A DNA stretch of 64,000 bases, from assembly GCF_035975855.1 (NCBI RefSeq), contig NZ_CP109055.1, forward strand, positions 744,001 to 808,000. Reading direction: 5' to 3'. Below are positions 47,805 through 56,279 of this stretch, piece by piece. The notes under the pieces were generated by a model. That model was given only the letters and a program-made list of their open reading frames with translations, had not been told where the DNA came from and made no database searches. The stretch is from Streptomyces sp. NBC_01304. GTDB lineage: Bacteria > Actinomycetota > Actinomycetes > Streptomycetales > Streptomycetaceae. Position 1 is the first letter of the stretch; each line of letters begins with the position of its first letter. The translations under genes and the position numbers were made by a program.

Positions 47805-48365
47805 TCAACTTCCGGCGAGGAGCGGTGCCGGTCCGGCGGGTATGAGGTGGGGGCGCTCGCTTCCCGTGAACGCCCCCACCAGGGTCAGCAACCGGTCGAC
47901 GGTCGCCCGGGCCGGCGCGGCGGTCGACCCTGGGGCCGCGAAAGCAGCCCACACCGCCTTGCCGTTGGGGCCCGGCTCCGTCCACCCCCACCGGTTGCTG
48001 ACAGCTTCCACTATGCGTAGCCCCATCCCGGCGTCCTTGCGCGGCACGGCCACCCCCGGGTCGAACACCGCGCACAGCAGATCGGGCCCTTCGCGCTGCA
48101 GGTTGAGCACCAACGGGCAGGGAAAGGGCGGTTCGAGCACCGGGCTCATGCCGTGATCCAGGGCATTGGCCACCAGTTCGCCGACTGCCGCATAGAGCTG
48201 CGGCCCCAGTCCGGCCACGCCCCAGCACTCCAGGGTCGACCGCGCGAACTCCCATGCCACCTTCTCCGCGGTGACGTCGGCCTCCAGTAACTGGCACACC
48301 GAATCCACCGCAGCCGCATAGCCGCCAGAAGCAGGCCCCCAGGGCCCCGCCGCCATCGTCGTCAC
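47805..48365 (-). CDS. HATPase-domain (anti-sigma factor-like) regulatory protein
   Basis: 186 residues with a compact GHKL ATP site: N-box AAVGELVANALDHG, G1-like VFDPGVAVPRKDAGMGLRIVEAV, then a tryptophan-rich strand (SNRWGWTEPGPNGKAVWAAF). This is the RsbW/SpoIIAB-like type found beside whiJ-family regulators in Streptomyces. A TTA codon (48288-48290, in CQLLEAD) makes it a likely bldA target. The GTG at 48365 has GGGAG 5 nt upstream. It is divergent from the DUF397 and XRE genes; the shared region holds repeat block copy 2. Confidence 0.85.
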   Translation of the reverse strand: MTTMAAGPWGPASGGYAAAVDSVCQLLEADVTAEKVAWEFARSTLECWGVAGLGPQLYAAVGELVANALDHGMSPVLEPPFPCPLVLNLQREGPDLLCAVFDPGVAVPRKDAGMGLRIVEAVSNRWGWTEPGPNGKAVWAAFAAPGSTAAPARATVDRLLTLVGAFTGSERPHLIPAGPAPLLAGS

Positions 48366-48413
48366 GCCAACTCCCGTACCTGCAGACGTGTTTGGAGAAA
48401 CAGCCTTGCCCGG

Positions 48414-48493
48414 CCATCGTGATGGTATGGACTTACGTCTGCAAGCACATCTGCAAGAACATTTGTAAGCACACCTGCACGCACATCAGTAAG
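48414..48493. repeat. 12-bp-period TGCAAG repeat block, copy 2
   Basis: TGCAAG-like units stand at 48440, 48452, 48464 (TGTAAG), 48476 (TGCACG) and 48488 (AGTAAG), a 12-bp period, after a lead CCATCGTGATGGTATGGACT almost identical to copy 1 at 46638. It lies in the divergent region between the HATPase and DUF397 genes, so it is well placed to be an operator for the XRE regulator. Confidence 0.72.
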
Positions 48494-48543
48494 CACACGC
48501 GACGGCCCGGAGTCGGTCGCGGTACCGACTGGAGGGCCTGGCC

Positions 48544-48810
48544 ATGGGTTCGCTGCACGATCGCGCCGAGGGATATGACAACGGCATGTCTGCCGCGCGC
48601 ATTCTGGGCGTCCAATGGCGCAAGAGCAGTCGCAGCAATCCCAATGGGGAGTGCGTGGAAGTGGCCTCTCTGCTGGACGGCCGAACCGCCGTGCGTGACT
48701 CCCGATTTCCGGCGGGCCCGGCGCTCGTCTTCACCAGGGCCCAGATCACGGCCCTTCTCAAGGAACTCAAGGAGGGTCAACTGGGCGATCTCAGGCGGCC
48801 CTTCCAATGA
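48544..48810 (+). CDS. DUF397 domain protein
   Basis: 88 residues. The DUF397 core is complete: VQWRKSSRSNPNGECVEVASL, then AVRDSRFPAGPALVFTRAQITALL. DUF397 proteins are short partners of XRE/DUF5753 regulators (WhiJ-type systems) and are thought to modulate them. The ATG at 48544 has GGAGGG 7 nt upstream; an in-frame ATG at 48586 is a possible shorter start. The XRE regulator follows after 79 bp. Confidence 0.88.
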   Translation: MGSLHDRAEGYDNGMSAARILGVQWRKSSRSNPNGECVEVASLLDGRTAVRDSRFPAGPALVFTRAQITALLKELKEGQLGDLRRPFQ

Positions 48811-48889
48811 GCCGAATGCCTGTACAGATGCGCGCCCCCGGTGGAACACTGCCGCTGGGCGACCCATTCACCCCGGGGAGAGAAGCGAC

Positions 48890-49795
48890 GTGAAGCCATC
48901 TCGGGCAGAGAGAGTGCCCGCCGTCGGTCCGTCCTTCGGCCAGGTACGCGGCGGTCCGACCGTCCTGCGCATCGTGCTGGGCACCCAGCTGCGCCGCCTT
49001 CGCGAGGCCACGGGCATCACCCGGGAGGCAGCCGGCGAGGCGATCCGCGGCTCCCACGCCAAGATCAGCCGCCTGGAGCTCGGCAGGGTGGCCCAGAAGG
49101 AACGCGATGTCGCCGACCTCCTGACGCTGTACGGCATCACCGACCCGGACGAGCGCGAGGAGTACCTCGATCTGGCCCGCCGCGCCGGCAGCGCGGGCTG
49201 GTGGCAGCAGTACAGCGACGTGACACCCAGCTGGCTGGAGACCATCCTCGGCCTGGAGGACGCGGCCCACGTCATCCGCAGCTACCAAGTGCAGTTCATC
49301 CCCGGCCTGCTCCAGACCGCCGGCTACGCCAGGGCCGTGACCAGCCTCGGCGAGGCCCGTGGCTCGGCCCACGACATCCAGCGCAAGGTGGACCTGCGCC
49401 TGCGCCGCCAGCAGCTGCTCACCCGGGCCAACCCGCCCAAACTCTGGTTCGTGATGGACGAGGGCGCGCTGCGACGCCCGATGGGCGGCCCGGCCGCGAT
49501 GCGCGAACAGCTCGAGCACCTCATCGAGATGGCGGCTCTGCCCAACGTCACCCTGCAGGTGGCCCCGTTCACCGCGGGGCCATCGGCCGCGGCCGGCGGG
49601 CCGATAACCCTCCTCCGCTTCCTGGAGGCCGACCTGCCGGACATCGTCTATCTGGAACAGCTCACCAGCGCCCTCTACCTCGACAAGCGCGCCGACGTCG
49701 AGAACTACATGGTGGTGCTCGACCGGATCAGCGCGGCGGCCCACACCGACGAGGACAGCGTGCGGTTCCTGCAGGAGCTGCTCGCCACGTACTGA
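48890..49795 (+). CDS. XRE-family HTH regulator with DUF5753 sensor domain (WhiJ-like)
   Basis: 301 residues. HTH about 22-80: LGTQLRRLREATGITREAAG, SHAKISRLELGR. The DUF5753 domain follows: LGLEDAAHVIRSYQVQFIPGLLQTAGYARAV, KLWFVMDEGALRRPMGG, LPNVTLQVAPF and DIVYLEQLTSALYLD. Such regulators generally repress developmental or antibiotic genes and are released by a partner. The GTG at 48890 is preceded by GGGGAGAG. With the DUF397 and HATPase genes it forms a typical WhiJ-type trio, and the repeat block between them is its likely target. Confidence 0.92.
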   Translation: MKPSRAERVPAVGPSFGQVRGGPTVLRIVLGTQLRRLREATGITREAAGEAIRGSHAKISRLELGRVAQKERDVADLLTLYGITDPDEREEYLDLARRAGSAGWWQQYSDVTPSWLETILGLEDAAHVIRSYQVQFIPGLLQTAGYARAVTSLGEARGSAHDIQRKVDLRLRRQQLLTRANPPKLWFVMDEGALRRPMGGPAAMREQLEHLIEMAALPNVTLQVAPFTAGPSAAAGGPITLLRFLEADLPDIVYLEQLTSALYLDKRADVENYMVVLDRISAAAHTDEDSVRFLQELLATY

Positions 49796-49861
49796 CCGCC
49801 CGTCGGGACGGGGTGCGTCACTCCAGCAGAGGGGCCGCCGCACCGGATCGAGCGGGCGGGG

Positions 49862-50779
49862 TCAGGGCCGGAGCACGATCTTGCCGCGGGTGTGCCGCAG
49901 TTCCAGCTCGCCGAACGCGTCCCGCACCTGCTCCAGCGGGTAAGTGCGGGCGATCGGGACTTCCAGCTCCCCGCGCGCGGCCAGCCGGGCCAGCTCGCCG
50001 AGCACGACCGCGCACGCGGCCGCACCTTCTCCGTACGTGCGCGCGCCGACCCTGGCCGCCGCCTGCCAGTCCCGGATCGTGTTGATCCGCTCGGGCCGCA
50101 CGCCCAACTCCACTGCCAGGTCGACGTATCCCGCACCGAACGTGTCGATGAACGCATCGACACGCCCGCCGGCGGCCTCCCGGATCCGTACCGCCACGTC
50201 GCTCCCGTACGCGACCGGGACGACACCGCGCTCCTTCAACCAGCCGTGATTGCGCTCGTCGGCCAGCCCGATCACTGTGGCGCCGCGCCGCCGGGCGAGC
50301 TGCACCGCAAGCGACCCGACGCCGCCCGCCGCACCGGACACGACGACCGTGTCGGACGGTCCCGGGTCCACCGCGAACACCGTGGCGTACGCCGTCGTGC
50401 CGGCCACGTACAAGGAACCGGCCACATCCCAGGACAGGCCCTCCGGCCGGAAGACCACGTTCACGTCGTTCGCCACGACGAACTCCGCGTGGCTCGCCCT
50501 GTGGTGGGTGAAGCCCAGCACTTCATCGCCCACCGCGAAGCCCCGTACCTGCGCACCGACCTCCACCACGACGCCGGCCAGATCGCTGCCCTGCCCGGAG
50601 GGAAACGTCGCAGGCCACCGCTCGTGCAGCTCGCCGCTGCGGATATGGGCCTCACCGGGCTGAACACCGGCCGCACGGACCTCGACCAGCACCTGGTCGG
50701 GGCCGGGCACCGGGCGTTGCACCTCCTCCACCCGCAGCACATCGATCCCGCCGTACTCGTGGAACCGCACCGCCTTCAC
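49862..50779 (-). CDS. quinone oxidoreductase-like, zinc-independent MDR NADPH reductase
   Basis: 305 residues of the medium-chain dehydrogenase/reductase superfamily: VKAVRFHEYGGIDVLRVEEV at the N-terminus, GSDLAGVVVEVGAQVRGFAVGDEV, and the NADPH loop SGAAGGVGSLAVQLA. The catalytic-zinc Cys/His set is missing, as in quinone oxidoreductases (QOR/zeta-crystallin). It ends with HTRGKIVLRP, the standard family end. The frame is open upstream, but the GTG at 50779 matches the family N-terminus. No link to its neighbours is visible; it converges on the XRE gene. Confidence 0.87.
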   Translation of the reverse strand: MKAVRFHEYGGIDVLRVEEVQRPVPGPDQVLVEVRAAGVQPGEAHIRSGELHERWPATFPSGQGSDLAGVVVEVGAQVRGFAVGDEVLGFTHHRASHAEFVVANDVNVVFRPEGLSWDVAGSLYVAGTTAYATVFAVDPGPSDTVVVSGAAGGVGSLAVQLARRRGATVIGLADERNHGWLKERGVVPVAYGSDVAVRIREAAGGRVDAFIDTFGAGYVDLAVELGVRPERINTIRDWQAAARVGARTYGEGAAACAVVLGELARLAARGELEVPIARTYPLEQVRDAFGELELRHTRGKIVLRP

Positions 50780-50934
50780 CGCGTGATCACCGCTCTTCCT
50801 CGCTCGGCCAAGCCTTGGACGGTCACGGCCCGGACAGCCACACGCCGACCGCGCCAACGCGTCCAACGGCCGCGGCACGGCCCTTTCTTCCCATCCGCCT
50901 CGCAGCAGAAGACTTGAGGGTGGATCGAAGCCAG

Positions 50935-50977
50935 CCGGGGCCGGCCGGATCGCACATGCTGATCCGGCCGGCCCCGG
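50935..50977. terminator. 17-bp perfect inverted repeat, terminator of the dipeptidase-like gene
   Basis: CCGGGGCCGGCCGGATC (50935-50951) and its exact complement (50961-50977) with a 9-nt loop. It starts 28 bp after the stop of the minus-strand secreted protein gene and lies upstream of the reductase gene, so it should separate their transcripts. Confidence 0.7.
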
Positions 50978-51004
50978 CCCTGAACACCACCCCGCACGAT
51001 GCCG

Positions 51005-53074
51005 TCAGTCGCTGTACACGCCGACCTCGCGGAGTGAGTAGCCCCACTTGGTGGCGCGCTCCCCGCCCTGGATGCGTACGTAACGGGCTTGAGCGGTGGC
51101 GAAACGCGCGGTGTCCAGGCCGCCGTCACCGGAGTCCGTGGACCACGCCGTCTTCCAGTTCGTGCCGTCCTCCGACAGCTCGATCCGGTACGACTTCGCG
51201 TACGCCTCCTCCCAGTCGGCGGTGACGCGCTTGACCGGCTTCACGGATCCGAGGTCGATCCGCAGCCACTGGTCGGCCTTCCATTCGCTGGCCCAGCGGG
51301 TGCCCTTGTCGGAGTCCACGGCCTTGCCGGGGGCGAAGCTGACGAACGGGTTCCACCACTCCGTCGTGGACGCCGAGGCGGCCGCGCCCGAGGCCAGGTT
51401 CGGCCCGGAGTCGTGCTTCTCGGCGCTCCCCCAGGTGCGGAGGTAGGACTCGGCGCCCGCGAACATGTCGTCCACGACCTCCTGGCCGCCGACGATCCTG
51501 ATGTCCTCGATCCAGTCCGGGACCATGCCGTAGTGCGCCCCGCCGGCGGTGTTGAAGTCCCAAGTGCGCTCGCCGGTGGTCTGCTTGTCGATCACCGAGC
51601 CGCCGTCCGTGCTGCGGAAGGGGTACTTGACCGGGTTCGGGGTGTCGGCGCCCCGCGGGCCGGGCCAGCCGCCGACACCGTTCATGTCGGTGCCGTAGCC
51701 GTAGCCGACGTTGTACTTCTCCCGCAGTGCGTCCGTGCGCTTGGCCTCCGCACTGAACCCCTCGGAGCCGCCCATGTACTGGCCGGCGAACCCGCCGAGC
51801 TTGTAGAGCCGTTCGGTCCAGCCCAGGTCCATCCAGCTGTGCGAGGAGATGACGCCCGGGTACGCCTCGGATTCGAGGATGTCGAAGGCCTGGCCCGCCG
51901 CCTTGACGCTCATGTGGTCGACCTCGAGCATCATGCCGCGTTTCATCATGCCGCGTACCGCATAGTCCCCCAGGTCGGTCAGCCCGCGGGTGTTGCACTG
52001 CGCGTCCGCGGCGTACTTGGGGACGGACACACCCTCCGGCAGCTGCTTCTCCGCCTGCGCCGCCACCGCGTTGCCGATGGGGTTGTCGTGCTGCGGGCCG
52101 CGACAGGTCTCCGTCTTCCAGAAGGTGCCGGTCGACAGGAACTGGCCCACGTTGATGGCCGTGCCGAGGGCGCCCGAGTCGAAGCGCACCCCGCACAGGG
52201 CGTTGTCGAACTTGTGGCACAGGAACATGCTGCTGACGCCCAGTTCATGCAGCTCGTCCAGGCCGCGGTCGATGTCCCCCTTGTCGCACTGCCCGACGTC
52301 CAGGATCTGCTTGCAGCCGAACGGCTCGGAGGTCTCGACGCCCAGGACGACGGCCAGCTTGCCCTGCTTGATGACCTCGCGGGCCTGCGCGCTGCTGGTG
52401 ACGATCCGGAACCAGCCCTTGCCCGGGCCGCCGTACATCTTGTCGATGAAGGCCTGCATGTCGTACGACTTCTTCGCCTCGAGGCGGATGGCGGTCATCT
52501 CGTCGCAGCTGCGGTCCTTGAAGAAGTAGACCGAGCAGATCACGCCGTTGGTGACCAGGTCGTTGACGAGCACCCGCTGGCCGCCGCGCCAGGCCCGCTC
52601 GATCCCGGCGTAGTAGTTCTGCTGGTGGGTCAGCGAGTCGTGGGCGGGCCAGTCCTTGAAGGTGGGCCAGCCGTTGGGATCGTGCTTGCCGTCACCACCC
52701 TTGGTGATCATGTCGAAGACGGCGAGCGAGCCGTCGGGGTAGTGCTCGGGGCAGTCCTTCAGCGCGTCGGCGACGCCCTGCTCCGAGAACGGCTTGCCGC
52801 AGATCAGCCGGCCGCCGAAGCCCTCGTTGGACATGATGTGGTCGTGGGCGTCGACGAAGCCCCTGACCCGCCCCTGGGCGTCGGTGCCCTTGAAGGGCTC
52901 ACCCGTGACGTTGATCTGCGCGTCGGGCGTGGGCCGTGCGGTCGCGTTCCACCAGTCGGTGTCCGCCGCGGAGCCGGGCACCGGACCGAGCACCAGTGCC
53001 ATCACGGTGAGGAGCAGTGACGCCACCGTGAGGGATCTGAGTCTGCGGCGCTGAGGTCGAGCCATGGTCATCAC
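51005..53074 (-). CDS. secreted amidohydrolase/membrane-dipeptidase-like protein with C-terminal discoidin (F5/8 type C) domain
   Basis: 689 residues. The N-terminal signal (RPQRRRLRSLTVASLLLTVMALVLG, cut near GSAADTD) is Arg-rich and possibly Tat-type. The catalytic region has FVDAHDHIMSNEGFGG (first-strand HxH of the metal site), VVLGVETSEPFG, MLEVDHMSVKAAG and VISSHSW, the spaced metal His pattern of the renal-dipeptidase/amidohydrolase fold. Residues about 560-688 are a discoidin domain (TTEWWNPFVSFAPGKAVDSD, WLRIDLGSVKPVKRV, YVRIQGG), which usually binds carbohydrate. The start may be GTG 53074, ATG 53071 or ATG 53065, all near AAGGTGA. The substrate is unknown. Confidence 0.85.
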   Translation of the reverse strand: MMTMARPQRRRLRSLTVASLLLTVMALVLGPVPGSAADTDWWNATARPTPDAQINVTGEPFKGTDAQGRVRGFVDAHDHIMSNEGFGGRLICGKPFSEQGVADALKDCPEHYPDGSLAVFDMITKGGDGKHDPNGWPTFKDWPAHDSLTHQQNYYAGIERAWRGGQRVLVNDLVTNGVICSVYFFKDRSCDEMTAIRLEAKKSYDMQAFIDKMYGGPGKGWFRIVTSSAQAREVIKQGKLAVVLGVETSEPFGCKQILDVGQCDKGDIDRGLDELHELGVSSMFLCHKFDNALCGVRFDSGALGTAINVGQFLSTGTFWKTETCRGPQHDNPIGNAVAAQAEKQLPEGVSVPKYAADAQCNTRGLTDLGDYAVRGMMKRGMMLEVDHMSVKAAGQAFDILESEAYPGVISSHSWMDLGWTERLYKLGGFAGQYMGGSEGFSAEAKRTDALREKYNVGYGYGTDMNGVGGWPGPRGADTPNPVKYPFRSTDGGSVIDKQTTGERTWDFNTAGGAHYGMVPDWIEDIRIVGGQEVVDDMFAGAESYLRTWGSAEKHDSGPNLASGAAASASTTEWWNPFVSFAPGKAVDSDKGTRWASEWKADQWLRIDLGSVKPVKRVTADWEEAYAKSYRIELSEDGTNWKTAWSTDSGDGGLDTARFATAQARYVRIQGGERATKWGYSLREVGVYSD

Positions 53075-53235
53075 TCACCTTGATTGGCATGTTCACGTAA
53101 GTTACTGACGGGTTTTCAGGATTGCGACCGCCGACGGTGGAGTCAACAGTCAGGGCCGATAAACATGAGGATTCCTCAGGTTTGGTGAACTCATACGGAG
53201 CTGCGACAGGTTGAGGCGGGTCGGCCAGGTCATCG

Positions 53236-54504
53236 TCAGGCCACACCGCGGATGCGGTGGACGAGGAATCCGCCGACGAGGATGACCAGGGCCGCGGTGA
53301 CGTACAGGCCGGTGTAGCCGCCGAGGTGGCCGATGACCGGTGAGGCGAGGGCGGGGGCGAGGACCTGGGGGCCGGAGTTGGCGATGTTGATGACGCCGAG
53401 GTCCTTGGCGCGATCGGCGGCCTTGGGCAGGACCTGGGTGACCAGGGCCTGGTCGACGGCGAGGTAGATGCCGTAGCCCGCCCCTAGCACGGCCGCGGCG
53501 ACCAGGGCGGACGACCAGGTGTGGAGCAGGGCGAGCAGCAAAGCGGCCGCGGCCATGACCACCGAACACAGCACGACGAAGACCTTGCGGCGCCCGACCC
53601 GGTCGGACAGTACGCCGACGGGGATGGCGGTGAGCGCGGCGCACAGGGTGTAGACCACCGTGAGGATCAGCACGCCGGTGCCGGGGTCGTCGTGGTGGAC
53701 GGCATCGGCGAGGAAGTAGAACAGGTAGAGCGTGCCAAGGGCGTTGCCGAGGTTGATCAGGAAGCGGGTGAGCCAGGCCCAGCCGAAGTCGGGGTGCAGC
53801 CGGGGACTCACCCACAACGAGCGGGCGAAGACCCGGGCGTCGAAGGCGGGGCGCAGCGCTCGGGGCAGCGGCGGCTCGAAGCGGCGCAGCGCGAAGGGCA
53901 GGGCCAGGGCGACGGTGAGCACGGCGAGGATGCCGTAGCCGGAGCTGACACCGGTGATCAGCAGCGTGGTGATCAGCGCGCCGAGGACAAGCCCGAAGGA
54001 CTGCATGAGGCCGGTCCAGCCGGAGACTTGGGCGCGTTGGGCGAGCGGCACCCGGTCGGCGATCGGGGTGGTGACCCCGGCCAGCATCGCGTTGAGGCCC
54101 GCCTGCGCGAGACACCAGCCGACGGCGACCCCGGCAACGGTGTGCTGCGAGGCGGTGACCAGCAACCCCGCCGCCCCGGCGAGGGCGCCGCCGACGATCC
54201 AGGGCCGGCGGCGGCCGAACCGGCTCGTGGTCCGGTCCGACCAGGCGCCGGCAAGGGGGTTGGCAAGCACCGCGACGAGCGCGCCGAGGCCGGTGACGAG
54301 TGAGAGCGCGTCGTTCTTGTCGTGCGGGTCGATGTGCTCCAACTGCAGGGGCAGCAGGATCTGGATGGGCGTCAAGAACGCCATGAACACGGCGAGCGTG
54401 GCCAGCGAGAGGTCCACCGTCCAGCCGGCCCCGACCGGGGCCGTGGGCTCGGCGAGGACCGCGGCGTCGTCCGCGGCGGCGTCCGCCGCGGAGGCGTGGG
54501 CCAT
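53236..54504 (-). CDS. MFS transporter, probable sugar uptake
   Basis: 422 residues, about 12 membrane segments. The GPH/MFS-like loop is WSDRTTSRFGRRRPWIVGG, typical of glycoside/sugar carriers such as the SLC45/sucrose group, and the second-half loop is GVLSDRVGRRKVF. The ATG at 54504 follows GGAG with 5 nt spacing. It starts 14 bp after the beta-glucosidase stop, so the two form an operon: beta-glucoside import and cytoplasmic hydrolysis. The TetR-type regulator upstream and the palindrome at 56058 probably control both. Confidence 0.87.
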   Translation of the reverse strand: MAHASAADAAADDAAVLAEPTAPVGAGWTVDLSLATLAVFMAFLTPIQILLPLQLEHIDPHDKNDALSLVTGLGALVAVLANPLAGAWSDRTTSRFGRRRPWIVGGALAGAAGLLVTASQHTVAGVAVGWCLAQAGLNAMLAGVTTPIADRVPLAQRAQVSGWTGLMQSFGLVLGALITTLLITGVSSGYGILAVLTVALALPFALRRFEPPLPRALRPAFDARVFARSLWVSPRLHPDFGWAWLTRFLINLGNALGTLYLFYFLADAVHHDDPGTGVLILTVVYTLCAALTAIPVGVLSDRVGRRKVFVVLCSVVMAAAALLLALLHTWSSALVAAAVLGAGYGIYLAVDQALVTQVLPKAADRAKDLGVINIANSGPQVLAPALASPVIGHLGGYTGLYVTAALVILVGGFLVHRIRGVA

Positions 54505-54518
54505 GATGACTCCGTTGC

Positions 54519-55886
54519 TCAGGACCGCTGGGAGGCGATCAGGTCGCGGTACCACGCGAAGCTCGCCCGGGGCGTGCGGCGCCCGGTGGCGAAGTCGACC
54601 TCGACCAGGCCGAAGCGCTGGTGATAGCCCTCGGCCCACTCGAAGTTGTCGAGGAGTGACCAGGTGAAGTAGCCGCGTACGTCCACGCCGCGGGCCAGCG
54701 CACGCTCCACTGCGGCGATGTGGCCGGCGAGGTAGTCGATGCGCGCCTGGTCGTGCGGGCCGGCCGGCTGCGAGCAGCCGTTCTCGGTGATCCAGACCGG
54801 CGGCAGGGCGTCGCCGTAGCGGGCCTTGAGGTCGACGAGCAGCTGCGTGAGCCCGTCGGGGACCACCGGCCAGTTGAAGGCGGTGCGCTCGTACAGCTCC
54901 TCGGGCTCGGCCAGATCGAAGGGCAGCCCGCCGTCCGGATCGGCCGGGGCGGTGACCCAGGTGGGGTTGTAGTAGTTGATGCCGAGCCCGTCCAGCGGTG
55001 CGGCGATGGTGGCGAGATCGCCGTCCCGCACCACGCCCGACCAACTCGGGTCGGTCATGCCGTACGCCGACAGGTCGGGGTAACTCCCCAGCAGCAGCGG
55101 GTCGTTGAAGAGGCGGTTGTGCAGGGCCTCGTACGCCGAGGCCGCCGCCGCGTCCCGGCCCTCCTGCGCGTCGGAGCGCAGCCGGACCGGCGTGCAGTTG
55201 TTGGCGATCAATATCTGCCCACCCGGAACGGCGGCCCGCAGAGCGGCGGTCGCAAGACCATGAGCGAGCAACTGGTGGTGGGCGACGGGCAGCGCGTCGA
55301 GGAGCAGGGCGCGGCCCGGCGCGTGGACGCCGAAGCCATAGCCGAACGACATGTGCACAAAGGGCTCGTTCAGGGTGATCCAGCGCCGTACCCGGTCGCC
55401 GAGCCGTTCCGCGACCACGTCCGCGTACTCGGCGAACCGCTCGGCGGTGTCACGGTTCAGCCAGCCGCCCTCGTCCTCCAGGGCCTGCGGAAGGTCCCAG
55501 TGGAACAGAGTGGGGGTCGGCTCGATCCCGGCGTCGAGCAGCGCGTCGACCAGCCGGTCGTAGAAGTCCAGCCCGCGCGACTCGACCTTGTCCGCACCGG
55601 TCGGCAGGACGCGCGGCCAGGAGACCGAGAAGCGGTACGCGTCGAGCCCGAGGCGGCGCATCAGCGCGACGTCCTCGTCGAACCGGTGGTAGTGGTCGCA
55701 GGCGACATCGCCGGTGTGGCCGTCACGGACGGCCGCGGGACGCCGCACGAAGGTGTCCCAGATCGACGCGCCCTTGCCGTCCTCGTCGGCCGCGCCCTCG
55801 ATCTGGTACGCGGCGGTCGAGGCGCCCCAGGCGAAGTCGGCCGGGAGCCGCGGGAGTCGGGTGGCATCGGTGGAGCTTGTTGTCAC
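54519..55886 (-). CDS. GH1 family beta-glucosidase
   Basis: 455 residues, complete. LPADFAWGASTAAYQIEG at the N-terminus, acid/base E174 in TLNEPFVH, nucleophile E368 in WITENGC, and the aglycone/sugar-binding end SLLDNFEWAEGYHQRFGLVEVDF are all present. It hydrolyses terminal beta-glucosides such as cellobiose, in the cytoplasm (no signal peptide). The start is a GTG at 55886. It is first in an operon with the MFS carrier; a perfect palindrome 172 bp upstream is a likely repressor site. Confidence 0.95.
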   Translation of the reverse strand: MTTSSTDATRLPRLPADFAWGASTAAYQIEGAADEDGKGASIWDTFVRRPAAVRDGHTGDVACDHYHRFDEDVALMRRLGLDAYRFSVSWPRVLPTGADKVESRGLDFYDRLVDALLDAGIEPTPTLFHWDLPQALEDEGGWLNRDTAERFAEYADVVAERLGDRVRRWITLNEPFVHMSFGYGFGVHAPGRALLLDALPVAHHQLLAHGLATAALRAAVPGGQILIANNCTPVRLRSDAQEGRDAAAASAYEALHNRLFNDPLLLGSYPDLSAYGMTDPSWSGVVRDGDLATIAAPLDGLGINYYNPTWVTAPADPDGGLPFDLAEPEELYERTAFNWPVVPDGLTQLLVDLKARYGDALPPVWITENGCSQPAGPHDQARIDYLAGHIAAVERALARGVDVRGYFTWSLLDNFEWAEGYHQRFGLVEVDFATGRRTPRASFAWYRDLIASQRS

Positions 55887-56057
55887 TGGCGCCTGCCTTC
55901 ATTGCTGATGCGAGAGTCACCCACGCCTGGCTGCCGGGCCCGGCCCGGCCCGGCACCTGGCTCCTGGAGCCGCACCGACGGCCGCCCGCGTCCCAACAGC
56001 AGTCTGGGCAGGGGTTGTTGGCGACCAGGGCATGCCGCCCGAGGCGGGCCACAACGT

Positions 56058-56079
56058 AACATGAACCATCGTTCATGTT
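56058..56079. promoter_or_regulatory. palindromic operator upstream of the beta-glucosidase operon
   Basis: AACATGAAC, CATC, GTTCATGTT: perfect 9-bp arms with a 4-bp centre, 172 bp upstream of the beta-glucosidase start. Size and symmetry fit a TetR-family operator, and a TetR gene lies 200 bp further upstream. Confidence 0.65.
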
Positions 56080-56126
56080 CTATGGATTGGCGCCCGTCTG
56101 CGCCCTGCCCCTGGGCTACGCCGCTC

Positions 56127-56175
56127 GGGCAGGGCAGGGCAGGGCAGGGCAGGGCAGGGCAGGGCAGGGCAGGGC
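56127..56175. repeat. (GGGCA)n pentanucleotide tandem repeat
   Basis: About 9.8 perfect copies of the 5-bp unit GGGCA/AGGGC in intergenic DNA between the TetR gene and the beta-glucosidase operon. Slipped-strand changes in copy number are likely here; the repeat would alter spacing between the TetR 3' end and the operator but not any protein. Confidence 0.9.
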
Positions 56176-56279
56176 CAACGTCTGTGTCGGCGCTCGGGTT
56201 ACGAGGCTGGTCGGCGGCGGTCCGAGGGGCCTGACGTCGGTCCCTGTCCGGGATCCGGTGAGGCGTGGAACGACTCAGG

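Noticed and set aside
46638..48493. CRISPR-like reading of the TGCAAG repeats
   Set aside because: Units are 12 bp with no spacers and there are no cas genes.
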